DNA of 64,000 bases. Source: Tagaea sp. CACIAM 22H2. GTDB taxonomy: Bacteria > Pseudomonadota > Alphaproteobacteria > CACIAM-22H2. The notes beneath the pieces are model-generated. The model was not told where the DNA came from, ran no database searches, and saw only the letters and a program-made list of their open reading frames with translations. The translations under genes were made by a program, and so were the position numbers. The DNA is taken from assembly GCA_014444615.1 (NCBI GenBank), contig PVXE01000003.1, forward strand, positions 1 through 64,000. The letters are read 5' to 3'. The stretch's first letter is position 1. Every line of letters starts with the position of its first letter. Of this stretch, positions 51,225-60,232 are shown in pieces.

Positions 51225-52016
51225 TCATTTCGCCGATATGGCATTCAGCGCCTTCAACGTCGCAACCATCTTGTCGGCTGCCTCTACATCTTCAGCGAAC
51301 TTCTCAGGAAAACCCGCATCAGCTGCAAGAATATCGCAGCCGTTCACAATGTTTTGCCAATCGAGCGCCGCCGTCGCAAGTGCATCAATCGCTTTGATAA
51401 GTTCTTTTCGCACTAAATGCTCGTCGCGAGGGATTTTGGAACCGATGACGGTCCTGAGTCTGTTACGCGCGAAAGCTAAGCATGTCTCAAGATCGTAAAG
51501 TTCGACGCTTTCGTAAGGCAATTCAGTCGCAATCATCGTCTGGACCGCATCGGGGATGGGCGCGAACGTGAAATTGATCGTGCTTTGATCGATCTGTGTA
51601 GCCTTCGTAAGGAAAACCTCTATTTCGAGATCGTTTGCTAACTCCAGCGCTTCGACCAATCCTTTGAGACCCAAGTACCTATCCTGCACAACGTTATAAA
51701 AGGCTGATGCCAAAGCGGAGCGCTGCCTTCTTTTCGTACGCTCGGCTGAAGTTATCTGCCAGCGGGCAACGAGAAACGCGCCAAACACACCAATAGCACT
51801 ACCAATAATACTCGCGATTGCTTCTTTCCAATTACCTTCGCGAAAAAATTTTGCGGCTTCCACGAGGAGCTCGGCGGTGCCCTGTCGCGCGTCTAGATAC
51901 ATCGCCCAGATTAAAATTCCTAAGGTGATGCAGAAATATATAAATAGATCGAGCCGCCAGCGCGGACGTAACTCAAAAAAGGAACGAATGACCGATCGGC
52001 GCGATTTTCTTGCCAT
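51225..52016 (-). CDS. Hypothetical membrane protein
   Basis: A 263-residue protein. After a basic start (MARKSRRSVIRSFFELRPRWRLD) come two hydrophobic segments (LFIYFCITLGILIWAMYL and IASIIGSAIGVFGAFLVARW) about 45 residues apart. A long soluble, helical C-terminal domain of about 170 residues follows (RLKTV-type helices, DLETCLAFARNRLRTVIGSKI). No family is recognised. ATG at 52016 is preferred to an upstream codon that adds an unlikely Cys/His-rich start. Base composition is lower in GC than most of the window. Membrane-anchored helical proteins like this occur in mobile or defence regions, but no specific system is recognised. Confidence 0.6.
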   Translation of the reverse strand: MARKSRRSVIRSFFELRPRWRLDLFIYFCITLGILIWAMYLDARQGTAELLVEAAKFFREGNWKEAIASIIGSAIGVFGAFLVARWQITSAERTKRRQRSALASAFYNVVQDRYLGLKGLVEALELANDLEIEVFLTKATQIDQSTINFTFAPIPDAVQTMIATELPYESVELYDLETCLAFARNRLRTVIGSKIPRDEHLVRKELIKAIDALATAALDWQNIVNGCDILAADAGFPEKFAEDVEAADKMVATLKALNAISAK

Positions 52017-52289
52017 ACCGCCGAGCCTAGGATCAGTATAAATATTCGACAAGTGCCAGTTTTGTCGTTTGCTGCGGCCGCGTTTCGAGCAATGATCATC
52101 GCCGCGCACCTCGCCGAAGTGGGGCCGATGCTGCCGGTAGCATCCGAGGCATTCGATGCAGGAACAGCGATCATGCACCGCCAAGTCGCGGACTCTTCCG
52201 GCACGTACTTCGACGTTCTCGCGGGCTAGCTGTACCTACGCGTAGTAATCGCGCCACACTAATCTGCCACCACGCCTGCTAGCTAGCGT

Positions 52290-53669
52290 TTACAGCTTCG
52301 CGGGGCGACTATGCTCACTTTCCTTGAACTCCATGTATTTCGGCGTCTTCGAAATTCCGGGGTAGTTTGCCTTTGAATGCTTTCGAATTGAGGAGCAAAG
52401 CTTTTCATGCAAGCTTCCAAGGCGCTCTACATTCAGCATGTCCTGAGCGATATTCCGGAAAACACGGGCAAATGGTTCGTTTTTATAAAATCGAAAAAGT
52501 TGATCGAGCTTCGTGCTGAAACCCAGCGTTGGCCCTGTCAATCCAACAGACAATGAAAACGACAATCCATTTTCGGTTGATACCGCATACTTTTTCAAGA
52601 GTTTGGCGCACGACTGATCTAGGTAATTCAGGATACGGTTGATTTCCTGCACTCGATCCGCTGCAGCTAAGTGACCGAGATTGTTGAAGATCGTTCGGCA
52701 ATCCTGAAATTCGCTCGCTTTTCGCATCGAAAGCGCAAGATCAATGCACTGCTTTGGATTATCTGTTTTCGATATCAAATAGGCAGTGAAAAAGGGTAAG
52801 CGCATAGCAAATCTTGCCCGTCCAGTTGGCTCAAGTATGGACGATAGGGCCTGCTGCGACTTGGCCTTCAGCGCCTCCAGCAAGCCGGTCAGTTGCGAGG
52901 GATGATCGATCCGACAACAACTCTCACAGAAAGCGTCACGAAGCGGTGCCAAATAAGCATCCGCTCCTTCCTTGTGCGCAACTGCATTGTAAAAATACGA
53001 CCGCTCGGCAGCCCAACCATATCCGAACAGAAGGCGTGCTAACGCGCTTTTTGCATCTTCGCGCTTATATTGAGGGTTATTTGAGGCAAGTGCATGAACA
53101 AACTCTTTGACGTCCTTAATGTCGGGGCGTCCTGCGATGTTCAACGCCGGTCGATGATTTGTTTCCGCTGCAACGACTTCACGATCAACACCCTCATTGC
53201 GGAACATACTGTCTATTGATGTTTCGTAGCTTGCGTACTTCGGATTTTCGACCAAGTAGGAAAGGGTTAAATATTCGCTTGAAACCCAAACGTCCCATCT
53301 CAACTGAGGATTGATTCGAAGGGCTTCAAAAAATCTCACTACGTCACCTGCTGGCTTGGAACCCTCGAATGAAAAAGTCATGCTACGTGCAAATTGTGCC
53401 GCATCAGTCGCAAGCGACGAATACGCAGCTTGGTCTATCTTGATAAACCCAATTAAATCAAAGTTCTTAAGCCTGCCCGCACGAAACTCATCCTTGTAGT
53501 CATCGACGCCGAGTAACTTGTCGCTAAATAAAATTGCAGTTACAAGTTTCTCAAGACAGAGAATATCGTTGTCGACATAGTTCAAATTCATTATCTGGCT
53601 AACCCCGGTGATGCGCTCAACACCACTAAGTGTCGCGTTATCTACAAGAACTAGTCGATTAGTCGTCAT
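52290..53669 (-). CDS. Large hypothetical protein
   Basis: A 459-residue soluble protein with low GC codon use. It starts MTTNRLVLVDNATLSGVERITGV, and its middle shows helical stretches with conserved-looking acidic and aromatic residues (FARSMTFSFEGSKPAGDVVRFF, LRWDVWVSSEYL). A later part has CESCCRIDHPSQLTGLLEALKAKS with three cysteines. I do not recognise a domain. It is not related by sequence to its neighbours. It stands alone between a minus-strand membrane protein and a small plus-strand gene outside the element border. Confidence 0.6.
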   Translation of the reverse strand: MTTNRLVLVDNATLSGVERITGVSQIMNLNYVDNDILCLEKLVTAILFSDKLLGVDDYKDEFRAGRLKNFDLIGFIKIDQAAYSSLATDAAQFARSMTFSFEGSKPAGDVVRFFEALRINPQLRWDVWVSSEYLTLSYLVENPKYASYETSIDSMFRNEGVDREVVAAETNHRPALNIAGRPDIKDVKEFVHALASNNPQYKREDAKSALARLLFGYGWAAERSYFYNAVAHKEGADAYLAPLRDAFCESCCRIDHPSQLTGLLEALKAKSQQALSSILEPTGRARFAMRLPFFTAYLISKTDNPKQCIDLALSMRKASEFQDCRTIFNNLGHLAAADRVQEINRILNYLDQSCAKLLKKYAVSTENGLSFSLSVGLTGPTLGFSTKLDQLFRFYKNEPFARVFRNIAQDMLNVERLGSLHEKLCSSIRKHSKANYPGISKTPKYMEFKESEHSRPAKL

Positions 53670-53802
53670 GCGATACCCTAGCTAAAATAATTAAAGGTCG
53701 AAGCATTTTACGCCAAGATCGGCCCAAACTGGACGCCGGAATTCAACCTAGCCGGCAAAAATCGCTTGCGCTACTATTGACGGGAAGCGAGAGGGCACCG
53801 CC

Positions 53803-54132
53803 ATGATTGTTGTAAATCAGCAGTGGGGAGTTACTGAGGCTGGGATTGAGGCCATAGAAGGGGGCCCAGCACCGGAAGGTATTACCAGCAGATATTTGGT
53901 TGATGCGAAGCGGCTCTTAGAAATCACTAAGCGCCCAAACGGCACGTTTTACGATTGGCCCGTGCATATGGCAGAAAAGACATGGGTTGATCCAAAGGCA
54001 TTTTGTGAGGCGTTTGAACGAGCGCTGAAGTATCATTTGGAAGATTGGCAGTCACAAGTTAACCAACAGATGCTGCATGACAGCTGCATCGAAGCTCAAC
54101 GAATCGCAAAAGCAAGACATCAAAGAAGGTGA
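53803..54132 (+). CDS. Small hypothetical protein (109 residues)
   Basis: A 109-residue, slightly acidic protein. It starts MIVVNQQWGVTEAGIEAIEGGPAPEGITSRYLVDAKRLLEIT and ends in a basic helix (IEAQRIAKARHQRR). No signal peptide or membrane part. An AGAGGG-like ribosome site precedes it. The family is unknown, and low GC content suggests it was acquired with its neighbours. Confidence 0.5.
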   Translation: MIVVNQQWGVTEAGIEAIEGGPAPEGITSRYLVDAKRLLEITKRPNGTFYDWPVHMAEKTWVDPKAFCEAFERALKYHLEDWQSQVNQQMLHDSCIEAQRIAKARHQRR

Positions 54133-54521
54133 TTTGTTTCAAAGTTCAATAGTTGGACAATTTTCGGTTGCCATCGCCTCGCGCTCTTCGGAGAGATCCC
54201 ACGGCTCAATTACGCGCTCGCGCGCGCTTGGTCTCGCAAAGTTAAAACTCCATAACGGGCGCGAGTACTGCGCACGAAATGCGCTTCCGGTGGGGCCATG
54301 CCGGACCACAGCAAGTCACAAGCGAACAAAGCAGCGCACTCGGTCATGCAAAGCGCATCATCCGAGCCAATACGCGAAGCGTCCTTGGCTCCCAAAGCGC
54401 ATCCGCCTTTTGCCCTGCGACCTCCCACCGAGCGACTGGCTTATCGAACGTGCGCAGCCACATCCCTGGCGCGGGCGTCGGCGTGTCGTCGTTCGGCCGC
54501 CAAAGGTGCCGTGACGCCGCC
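54133..54521. other. Stretch without a recognisable gene
   Basis: About 390 bases. Composition rises towards the normal GC level near 54250. Short frames exist on both strands, but none has a family match or a clear ribosome site. No copy of the tRNA-Ser attachment repeat is present here, so no second element border was found. Confidence 0.5.
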
Positions 54522-55823
54522 CTACGCCGCCGTCACGCGCCAGATGACGTTGCCGACGTCGTCGGCCATCAGCAGCGAATTGTCGGGGCCGAGCGTCACG
54601 CCGACCGGGCGGCCATAGGACACGCTTTCGTCGGGTGCGAGGAAGCCCCACAGAATGTCGCGCGACGGGCCCGAGGGCTTGCCGTTTTCGAACGGCACGA
54701 ACACGACCTTGTAGCCGCTGAGCTTGCTGCGGTTCCACGAGCCGTGCTGGCCGATCACCATGCCGTCGGGGAAGCCCGGCAGCGTGCCCGCCGGCATCCA
54801 GCACAGGCCGAGCGAGGCGGTATGCCCGCCCAACGCGAAATCCGGCGTGATCGAACGCGCGACCAATTCGGGATTCTGCGGCACGCGATCGTCGACGATG
54901 CGATCCCAATAGCTGTAGGGCCAGCCATAGAACCCGCCATCGACCACCGAGGTCAGATAATCGGGCGGCGTTTCGTCGCCCAACCCGTCGCGCTCGTTGA
55001 CCACGGTCCACAATTTGCCGGTCGTCGGCTCCCACGCCATGCCCACGGCATTGCGCAAGCCGCCGGCGAAAATGCGGCTGCTACCGCTCGCGATGTCGAT
55101 CACATGGATCGCGGCGCGGCCTTCTTCGGCTTCCATGCCGTCGTCGGCGATATTGGTGAGCGAGCCCACGCCCGCATAAAGCTTCGTGCCGTCTTGGCTG
55201 ACGAGCAGGCTGCGCGTCCAATGCCCGCCGGGCTTGAACGTGGTCACGCGCTTGCCGGGCGCATCGATGCGCGTCGCGTCTTTCGCATAGGGGAACGCCA
55301 TCACGCCATCGGTGTTGCCGACGTAAAACGTGTCGCCGACCAGCGCCATGCCGAAAGGCTGGTTCAAGCCTTCCATGAACGGCGCCTGGATTTCGGCGAC
55401 ACCGTCGCCATCGGCGTCGCGCAAACGCGTGATGCGGTTGGCGCTGGGCACGATGGCGCCGGCACGCTCCATCGTGGCGCGCGTGGCGAGGCCGAAAATG
55501 GTTTTCACCGGTCCCGGCACGCTGCTCGATTCCGCGATCAGCACGTCGCCGTTCGGCAGACAATAGATCCAGCGCGGATGATCGAGGTTGCGCGCGAAGG
55601 CGTTCACCTTCAAACCCGGCGCGGCCATCGGCACTTGCCCCGGCGCCCAGCCTTGCGCGGTCGGCATCTTCAAGGTCGGTACCGCACCTTGCGGCTTGGC
55701 CGCAGGGATTGCGGGCGCACTGCCCCAAGCCGGAGTCGGATCGCCGTCGCGCATCCGCCGCAGCGCCACCGCACCGCCGCCGACCAACGCGACCACATTC
55801 GCGAACATCCTGGAAAAGCTCAT
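54522..55823 (-). CDS. Sorbosone/glucose dehydrogenase-like quinoprotein (PQQ type)
   Basis: A 433-residue protein of the soluble glucose/sorbosone dehydrogenase beta-propeller family. FARNLDHPRWIYCLPNGDVLIAES is the family start, with GLNQPFGMALVGDTFYVGNTDGV, GGLRNAVGMAWEPTTGKLWTVVNERDGLGDETPPDY and YGWPYSYW later. The N-terminus carries a hydrophobic segment (FANVVALVGGGAVAL), probably a membrane anchor or uncleaved signal, so it should work in the periplasm. The substrate is not known. It is divergent (87 bases) from a NitT/TauT-type ABC transporter; a link is possible but not shown. Confidence 0.85.
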   Translation of the reverse strand: MSFSRMFANVVALVGGGAVALRRMRDGDPTPAWGSAPAIPAAKPQGAVPTLKMPTAQGWAPGQVPMAAPGLKVNAFARNLDHPRWIYCLPNGDVLIAESSSVPGPVKTIFGLATRATMERAGAIVPSANRITRLRDADGDGVAEIQAPFMEGLNQPFGMALVGDTFYVGNTDGVMAFPYAKDATRIDAPGKRVTTFKPGGHWTRSLLVSQDGTKLYAGVGSLTNIADDGMEAEEGRAAIHVIDIASGSSRIFAGGLRNAVGMAWEPTTGKLWTVVNERDGLGDETPPDYLTSVVDGGFYGWPYSYWDRIVDDRVPQNPELVARSITPDFALGGHTASLGLCWMPAGTLPGFPDGMVIGQHGSWNRSKLSGYKVVFVPFENGKPSGPSRDILWGFLAPDESVSYGRPVGVTLGPDNSLLMADDVGNVIWRVTAA

Positions 55824-55910
55824 CGACGCCCTCTCCCGACTCGTAGCCCCGCTGGCAATGGCGGGAACGGGTTGGTACCATTGATACGATCTTTCTGGAA
55901 TAGCGACCGC

Positions 55911-56882
55911 ATGCTCGCCCGCCGCCGCTTCTCGGCCCTTCTTCTCGCCGCCGCTTCACGCCCCGCAATCGCCATCGCCGCGCCCGCCATCCGGGTCGGC
56001 GTGCTGCGCTTCGGCACCGTGTCGTGGGAGATCGACGTGATCCGCACGCACGGCTTGGCGGCCGTCGCGCCGCAGGAATTGGCCGCACCGCAAGCCGCAC
56101 AGATCGCGCTGCAAGCGGGCCAGGTCGACGCGATCGTCGTCGATTGGATGTGGGTCGCGCGCCAGCGCGCCACCGGGGCGGATTGGAGCTTCGTGCCCTT
56201 CTCCAACGCCGTCGGCGCGTTGATCGCACCCGATGCGTCGCCGGTGCGCAACGTCGCCGATCTTCCCGGCAAGCGGCTGGGTATTGCGGGCTCGCCGCTC
56301 GACAAAAGCTGGCTGATCTTGCGCGCCTACGCCAAAGATCGCCTTGGGATCGATCTCGATAGCGCGAGCGAGCGCAGCTTCGCCGCACCGTCGCTGTTGG
56401 CCGAGCAAATGAAGCTGGGCCGGCTCGACGCGGTGTTGACCTTCTGGCCCTTCGCCGCGCGCGCCGAAGCGGCGGGGGCGCGCCGCGTGATGGCAGTGGA
56501 AGAGGCGGTCGCGGAATTGGGTATTGGCGCGAACGTGCCCTATCTCGGCTACACGTTCTCGGCTGCGTGGGCCCAGCGCAATCGCGAGACACTCGCGAAC
56601 TTCCTGGCCGCATCGCGCCAAGCGCGCGAAATCCTCGCGCGGTCGGACGACGAATGGCGGCGCTTGCGTCCACTGACCGGAGCCGTCGACGACGCCGAGC
56701 TTCTCAAACTTCGTGACTGGTATCGCGCCGGCAGGCCGCGCAATTGGCGCGCGGAGGAACGCGAAGCCGCGGCGAAGCTCTACGCCCTGCTCGCGCGCAT
56801 CGGCGGGCCGGCTTTGGTCGGCCCGAGCGCTGCGGTTCCGCCCGGCACGTTCTGGCCGGTCGAGTGGCGGGAAAGCGCGTGA
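55911..56882 (+). CDS. ABC transporter substrate-binding protein, NitT/TauT type
   Basis: A 323-residue periplasmic binding protein. It has a twin-arginine-like start (LARRRFSALLLAAA) and a signal cleaved near AIA-A. The mature part has IRVGVLRFGTVSWEIDVIRTHGL, ALQAGQVDAIVVDWMWVARQRATG, and DLPGKRLGIAGSPLDKSWLILRAYAKDR; these match the nitrate/sulfonate/taurine class but the binding residues are not typical enough to name the substrate. ATG at 55911 is preferred. The permease start overlaps its stop (GTGA). Confidence 0.85.
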   Translation: MLARRRFSALLLAAASRPAIAIAAPAIRVGVLRFGTVSWEIDVIRTHGLAAVAPQELAAPQAAQIALQAGQVDAIVVDWMWVARQRATGADWSFVPFSNAVGALIAPDASPVRNVADLPGKRLGIAGSPLDKSWLILRAYAKDRLGIDLDSASERSFAAPSLLAEQMKLGRLDAVLTFWPFAARAEAAGARRVMAVEEAVAELGIGANVPYLGYTFSAAWAQRNRETLANFLAASRQAREILARSDDEWRRLRPLTGAVDDAELLKLRDWYRAGRPRNWRAEEREAAAKLYALLARIGGPALVGPSAAVPPGTFWPVEWRESA

Positions 56883-57622
56883 TCCACAGCCTGCCCATAA
56901 GGCTCGCCTCAACGCTCGGCCTTCTCGCGCTTTGGCAATTCGGCGCGATGCTGGCCGATAATCGCTTGCTGCCGAGCTTCAGCGACGTCGCGGCCGAAAT
57001 GTGGCGGCTGTCGGCCGACGGCACGTTGCCGCTCCATCTCGGCATCACGCTCGCGCGCGTCGCCGCCGCTTTCACGCTGACGCTTTTTCTGGGCAGCGCC
57101 TTGGGCATCGCGATGGGACGCTGGCGCCGCCTCGATGCGGCCCTCGACAGCGCCGTCACGCTGCTGCTGAACATGCCGGCCCTGGTCTTGATCGTGCTGA
57201 TCTATGTGTGGTTCGGCCTGACCGAGGCCGCCGCGATCGGCGCCGTGGCGCTCAACAAACTGCCGAACACGGCGGTCACGTTGCGCGAGGGTGCCCGTGC
57301 GCTCGACCCCACCGTGATGGAGATGGCGCGCAGCTTCCGCATGAAGCACGGCCGCGTGCTGCGCCATGTGATCCTGCCGCAGCTCGCCCCCTATATCGTC
57401 GCGGCGGCGCGCTCGGGCCTGGCACTGATCTGGAAGATCGTGCTGGTCGTCGAATTGCTGGGCCGCAGCAACGGTGTCGGCTTCCAGATCCAGATCCATT
57501 TCCAGCTTTTCGACGTGACCGCGATCCTTGCCTACGCGCTCGCCTTCGTGATGGTCGTGCAACTGATCGAATGGGCGGCGTTCCAGCCGCTCGAAAGGCG
57601 GGTCGCGAAATGGCGGATGTGA
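56879..57622 (+). CDS. ABC transporter permease, NitT/TauT type
   Basis: A 247-residue permease with about six membrane helices. LPLHLGITLARVAAAFTLTLFLGSALGIAMGRW is the usual N-terminal part and the EAA loop reads EMARSFRMKHGRVLRHVILPQLAPYIVAAARSGLALIWKI, which contacts the ATPase. GTG at 56879 overlaps the binding-protein stop. It belongs with the genes on either side as one importer. Confidence 0.9.
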   Translation: MIHSLPIRLASTLGLLALWQFGAMLADNRLLPSFSDVAAEMWRLSADGTLPLHLGITLARVAAAFTLTLFLGSALGIAMGRWRRLDAALDSAVTLLLNMPALVLIVLIYVWFGLTEAAAIGAVALNKLPNTAVTLREGARALDPTVMEMARSFRMKHGRVLRHVILPQLAPYIVAAARSGLALIWKIVLVVELLGRSNGVGFQIQIHFQLFDVTAILAYALAFVMVVQLIEWAAFQPLERRVAKWRM

Positions 57623-58257
57623 TCCTTCGCCTGCATATCGCGCGCAAAGCGTTCGGCGCGCGGCACGTGCTGGGCGAAATCGACATCGAACTTGGGGCAC
57701 GCGAGATCGTCGCGATCGTCGGCCCGTCCGGCTGCGGCAAGACGACGTTGCTGCGCATCGCCGGCGGGTTGGAGCGCAACTTCGACGGCACGCTCGACTG
57801 GCGCGGCGGCCAATGCCCGCGCATCGGCACGGTGTTTCAGGAACCACGCTTGCTGCCTTGGCGAACGGTGCGCGAGAACCTGCGCCTTGCCCAAGAAACG
57901 CCCGATCCGGCCTTGGCCGATAAGCTGCTCGACACGCTCGGCCTGTTGCCCTTTGCGGATTCCCATCCCGGCACGTTGTCGCTGGGCATGGCGCGGCGCG
58001 CTTCGATCGCCCGCGCCTTCGCCGTGGCGCCCGAACTCGTGCTGCTGGACGAGCCCTTCGTTTCCCTCGATGCGGAGATGGCGGCACAAAGCCGCGATCT
58101 CGTGCTGGCCGCGTGGCGCGCCACACCCACCGCGATGCTGTTGGTCACGCATGATCGCGCCGAAGCCGAAAGCATGGCCGATCGCATTTTGGAACTCGGC
58201 GGCGAACCTTCGCGCATCGTGGCGGAAATCGGCGTGGCAGCGCCGCGCCGCAGCTAA
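57610..58257 (+). CDS. ABC transporter ATP-binding protein
   Basis: A 215-residue ATPase. Walker A is GPSGCGKT (38-45), Q-loop FQEPRLLPW follows, Walker B is ELVLLDEPF and the H-loop is LLVTHDRAEAE. The signature motif is degenerate (LSLGMARR instead of LSGGQ), and there is no C-terminal extension. ATG at 57610 overlaps the permease end by 13 bases. With the two preceding genes it makes a complete importer of unknown substrate. Confidence 0.9.
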   Translation: MADVILRLHIARKAFGARHVLGEIDIELGAREIVAIVGPSGCGKTTLLRIAGGLERNFDGTLDWRGGQCPRIGTVFQEPRLLPWRTVRENLRLAQETPDPALADKLLDTLGLLPFADSHPGTLSLGMARRASIARAFAVAPELVLLDEPFVSLDAEMAAQSRDLVLAAWRATPTAMLLVTHDRAEAESMADRILELGGEPSRIVAEIGVAAPRRS

Positions 58258-58970
58258 CGCCCCAGCTTCACCGGTCCGTCTTTGCGCAATAGGGCGGCGA
58301 GATTGGCGTAAGGCAGCACGACTTCATACGTGCCATGCGCGTAGGGGCCGACCTCGTAGGGATCGAACACGATCGTCAGCGCCGTTTCGCCCCAGCAGAA
58401 GCGCGTATCAGCCTTAAGCGCTTCGAGCAGTTCTTCGCGCGGCACGGAATCGCTGAAGCCGGGCTTGGTTTTGAACAAGCGCCGCAAGCCGCTATCCACA
58501 CGCGGCAGAAGTTTCGCGCGCCAGTCAGCGCCCGAAAACACATCGCCGGGTGCGGCGAATTTCCCGGTCCGCAGATCGACCAGCGAGCACAGCGTGCCGC
58601 CATTGCCGTGCGCGCCGCCGGTATAGGCCCAGACGAGCAAGCGAACGCCGACCGCATGCGCGCCGATTTGCGCAGCCGAGCCGCGCTGCAACGTTTCCCA
58701 GCCGCGGAAATATTCGTCGTCGCGCTGTTCGGCGAAGGCTTCGAGCGCTTCGGCCTCGGCGGCTTGCGCGTCGCGGCGATAGGCGTCGTTCACTTCGGCG
58801 AATTTTGCGCCGTGGAAGCGCGGATAGTCGATTTCGACCGAGAATTCGTACTCGCCCGCCTTATCGGCGTGGCGGATCGCGACCCATTCGACCGCGGCTT
58901 GCGGCGTTTGCGCGCTTGCGGCGGCAGCGCAAAGGATCAGCGCGGCGGCAAGCCCCGCGCGGAAGATCAC
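58254..58970 (-). CDS. DUF3298-like periplasmic protein
   Basis: A 238-residue exported protein with a signal VIFRAGLAAALILCAAAASA (cleavage near ASA-Q). The mature part resembles DUF4163/DUF3298 proteins (PdaC and RsiV type): FHGAKFAEVNDAYRRDAQAAEAEALEAF, WAYTGGAHGNGG, LVDLRTGKFAAPGDVF and the typical end GPYAHGTYEVVLPYANLAALL. GTG at 58970 overlaps the stop of the pentapeptide gene, so they form a unit. It may bind cell-wall related ligands. The 3' end overlaps the convergent ATPase gene by 4 bases. Confidence 0.85.
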   Translation of the reverse strand: MIFRAGLAAALILCAAAASAQTPQAAVEWVAIRHADKAGEYEFSVEIDYPRFHGAKFAEVNDAYRRDAQAAEAEALEAFAEQRDDEYFRGWETLQRGSAAQIGAHAVGVRLLVWAYTGGAHGNGGTLCSLVDLRTGKFAAPGDVFSGADWRAKLLPRVDSGLRRLFKTKPGFSDSVPREELLEALKADTRFCWGETALTIVFDPYEVGPYAHGTYEVVLPYANLAALLRKDGPVKLGR

Positions 58971-60184
58971 GTTTTCGTGCCCGGCGGCAATTCGGCCTGA
59001 TCGAGCTTGGCGCCCGCGAATTTCGCGGCCGTCGTCTTGGCGTTCAGCAGACGCGCGAAACGCAGATCGGCGCCCGAGAAATCGGCCGCGCGCAGATCGC
59101 AATCGGTGAGATTGGCCGCGATCTTGCGGCCCGACGGCTTGCCGTCTTTGCCGATGATGTCGGCGGGGAACAGGATCGCCTTGCGCAGCTTGGCGCCGCG
59201 CAGCGAAGCGCCCATCAACACGGCGCCCGACAGATCGGCGTTGTCGAGAATGGCGCCGTCGAGCCGCACCTTGACGAAGGTCGCGAGCACGAGCCGCGCC
59301 CCCATTAGCGAGGCGCCCGACAAATCCGCCCCGTCGAAAGCCGCGCCCGACAGATCGGCGCCGACCAGATCGGCCCCTTGCAGGCCCAGCCCCGCGAACG
59401 CGGCGCGGGCCCCCACGCGCCCGCCCGAGCGCATCCAATCGGCATGGTTGCGCACCATCACCTTCAGCGAGTCGGGCGGCACCGTGCCCTCGGCGGGCTG
59501 GGGCAGCTTCGCCTGATCCATATTCGAGCCGTCGAACGAAGCCCCCGCGACATTCGCACCCGTCAACGTGGCGCCGCGCAGATCGCAACCGGCCAGGCGC
59601 GTGCCGCACAACGCAGCACCCCGGAAATTCGCGTTGGCAAGGCGGGCCCCGGACAGATCGCAGCCGGTCAAATCCGCGCCCGCGAAGCTCGCGCCGTTCA
59701 TCTCGGCGTCGACGAAACTGGACGACGCGAAACTCGCATTGTCGAAACTGGCGTTGTCGAGCTTCGCCTTACCCATATCGACGCCGTCGAACGTGGCGCC
59801 ATCGAAGGTCGATTTGCGTTCCGGGTCGCTGGACATCTTGACCGATTTGCCCGGCCGGAAATCGGCGTTGCGCAAATCGCACGCCGAAAGCTTGGCCTTG
59901 GCGAAGTTCGCCCCGCGCCCGTCGAAGCGGCGCATATCGCAGCCGACCAACGTGGCGGTGGCGAAATCGGCACAAAACGCGTCGGCGTCCGACAAGTCGC
60001 AACCGATCAACTCGCATTCCGCCACGTGCGCGTCGCCGAGCAGCGCCGCGGAAAGATTGACACCGTTCAGTTTCAGACCCAGCAAATCCAGCCCGCGCAT
60101 ATCGGCGCGCTTGCCGCCCTGCTTGCCGAAAAGGAAAGCGGAGTGGCCGACCAGAATGGTTTTGAGGGTGTCGGCAGGAATCAT
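58967..60184 (-). CDS. Pentapeptide-repeat protein
   Basis: A 405-residue protein made almost wholly of pentapeptide repeats of the A(D/N)LxG type, for example ADLTGCDLSGARLANANFRGAAL and ADLVGADLSGAAFDGADLSGASL. These fold into a right-handed quadrilateral beta helix. A break at about residues 222-255 (TVPPDSLKVMVRNHADWMRSGG) separates two repeat domains, and the N-terminus (PADTLKTILVGHSAFLFGKQGG) resembles that linker. Most such proteins have no known activity; some protect gyrase. The DUF3298-like gene follows by overlap. Confidence 0.9.
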   Translation of the reverse strand: MIPADTLKTILVGHSAFLFGKQGGKRADMRGLDLLGLKLNGVNLSAALLGDAHVAECELIGCDLSDADAFCADFATATLVGCDMRRFDGRGANFAKAKLSACDLRNADFRPGKSVKMSSDPERKSTFDGATFDGVDMGKAKLDNASFDNASFASSSFVDAEMNGASFAGADLTGCDLSGARLANANFRGAALCGTRLAGCDLRGATLTGANVAGASFDGSNMDQAKLPQPAEGTVPPDSLKVMVRNHADWMRSGGRVGARAAFAGLGLQGADLVGADLSGAAFDGADLSGASLMGARLVLATFVKVRLDGAILDNADLSGAVLMGASLRGAKLRKAILFPADIIGKDGKPSGRKIAANLTDCDLRAADFSGADLRFARLLNAKTTAAKFAGAKLDQAELPPGTKT

Positions 60185-60232
60185 TGCGCTTAGTTAAGCA
60201 TGCGGGGGGATAGGCGCAAGCTATTCCAAATC

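Noticed and set aside
54133-54521. A second attachment site or tRNA fragment closing the low-GC region
   Set aside because: I searched for the 16-bp tRNA-Ser end and found only the copies at 43718 and 51045.
54279-55910. Upstream extension of the ABC binding-protein frame
   Set aside because: The open frame runs back over the quinoprotein gene, but the signal peptide and first beta strand start at 55911.
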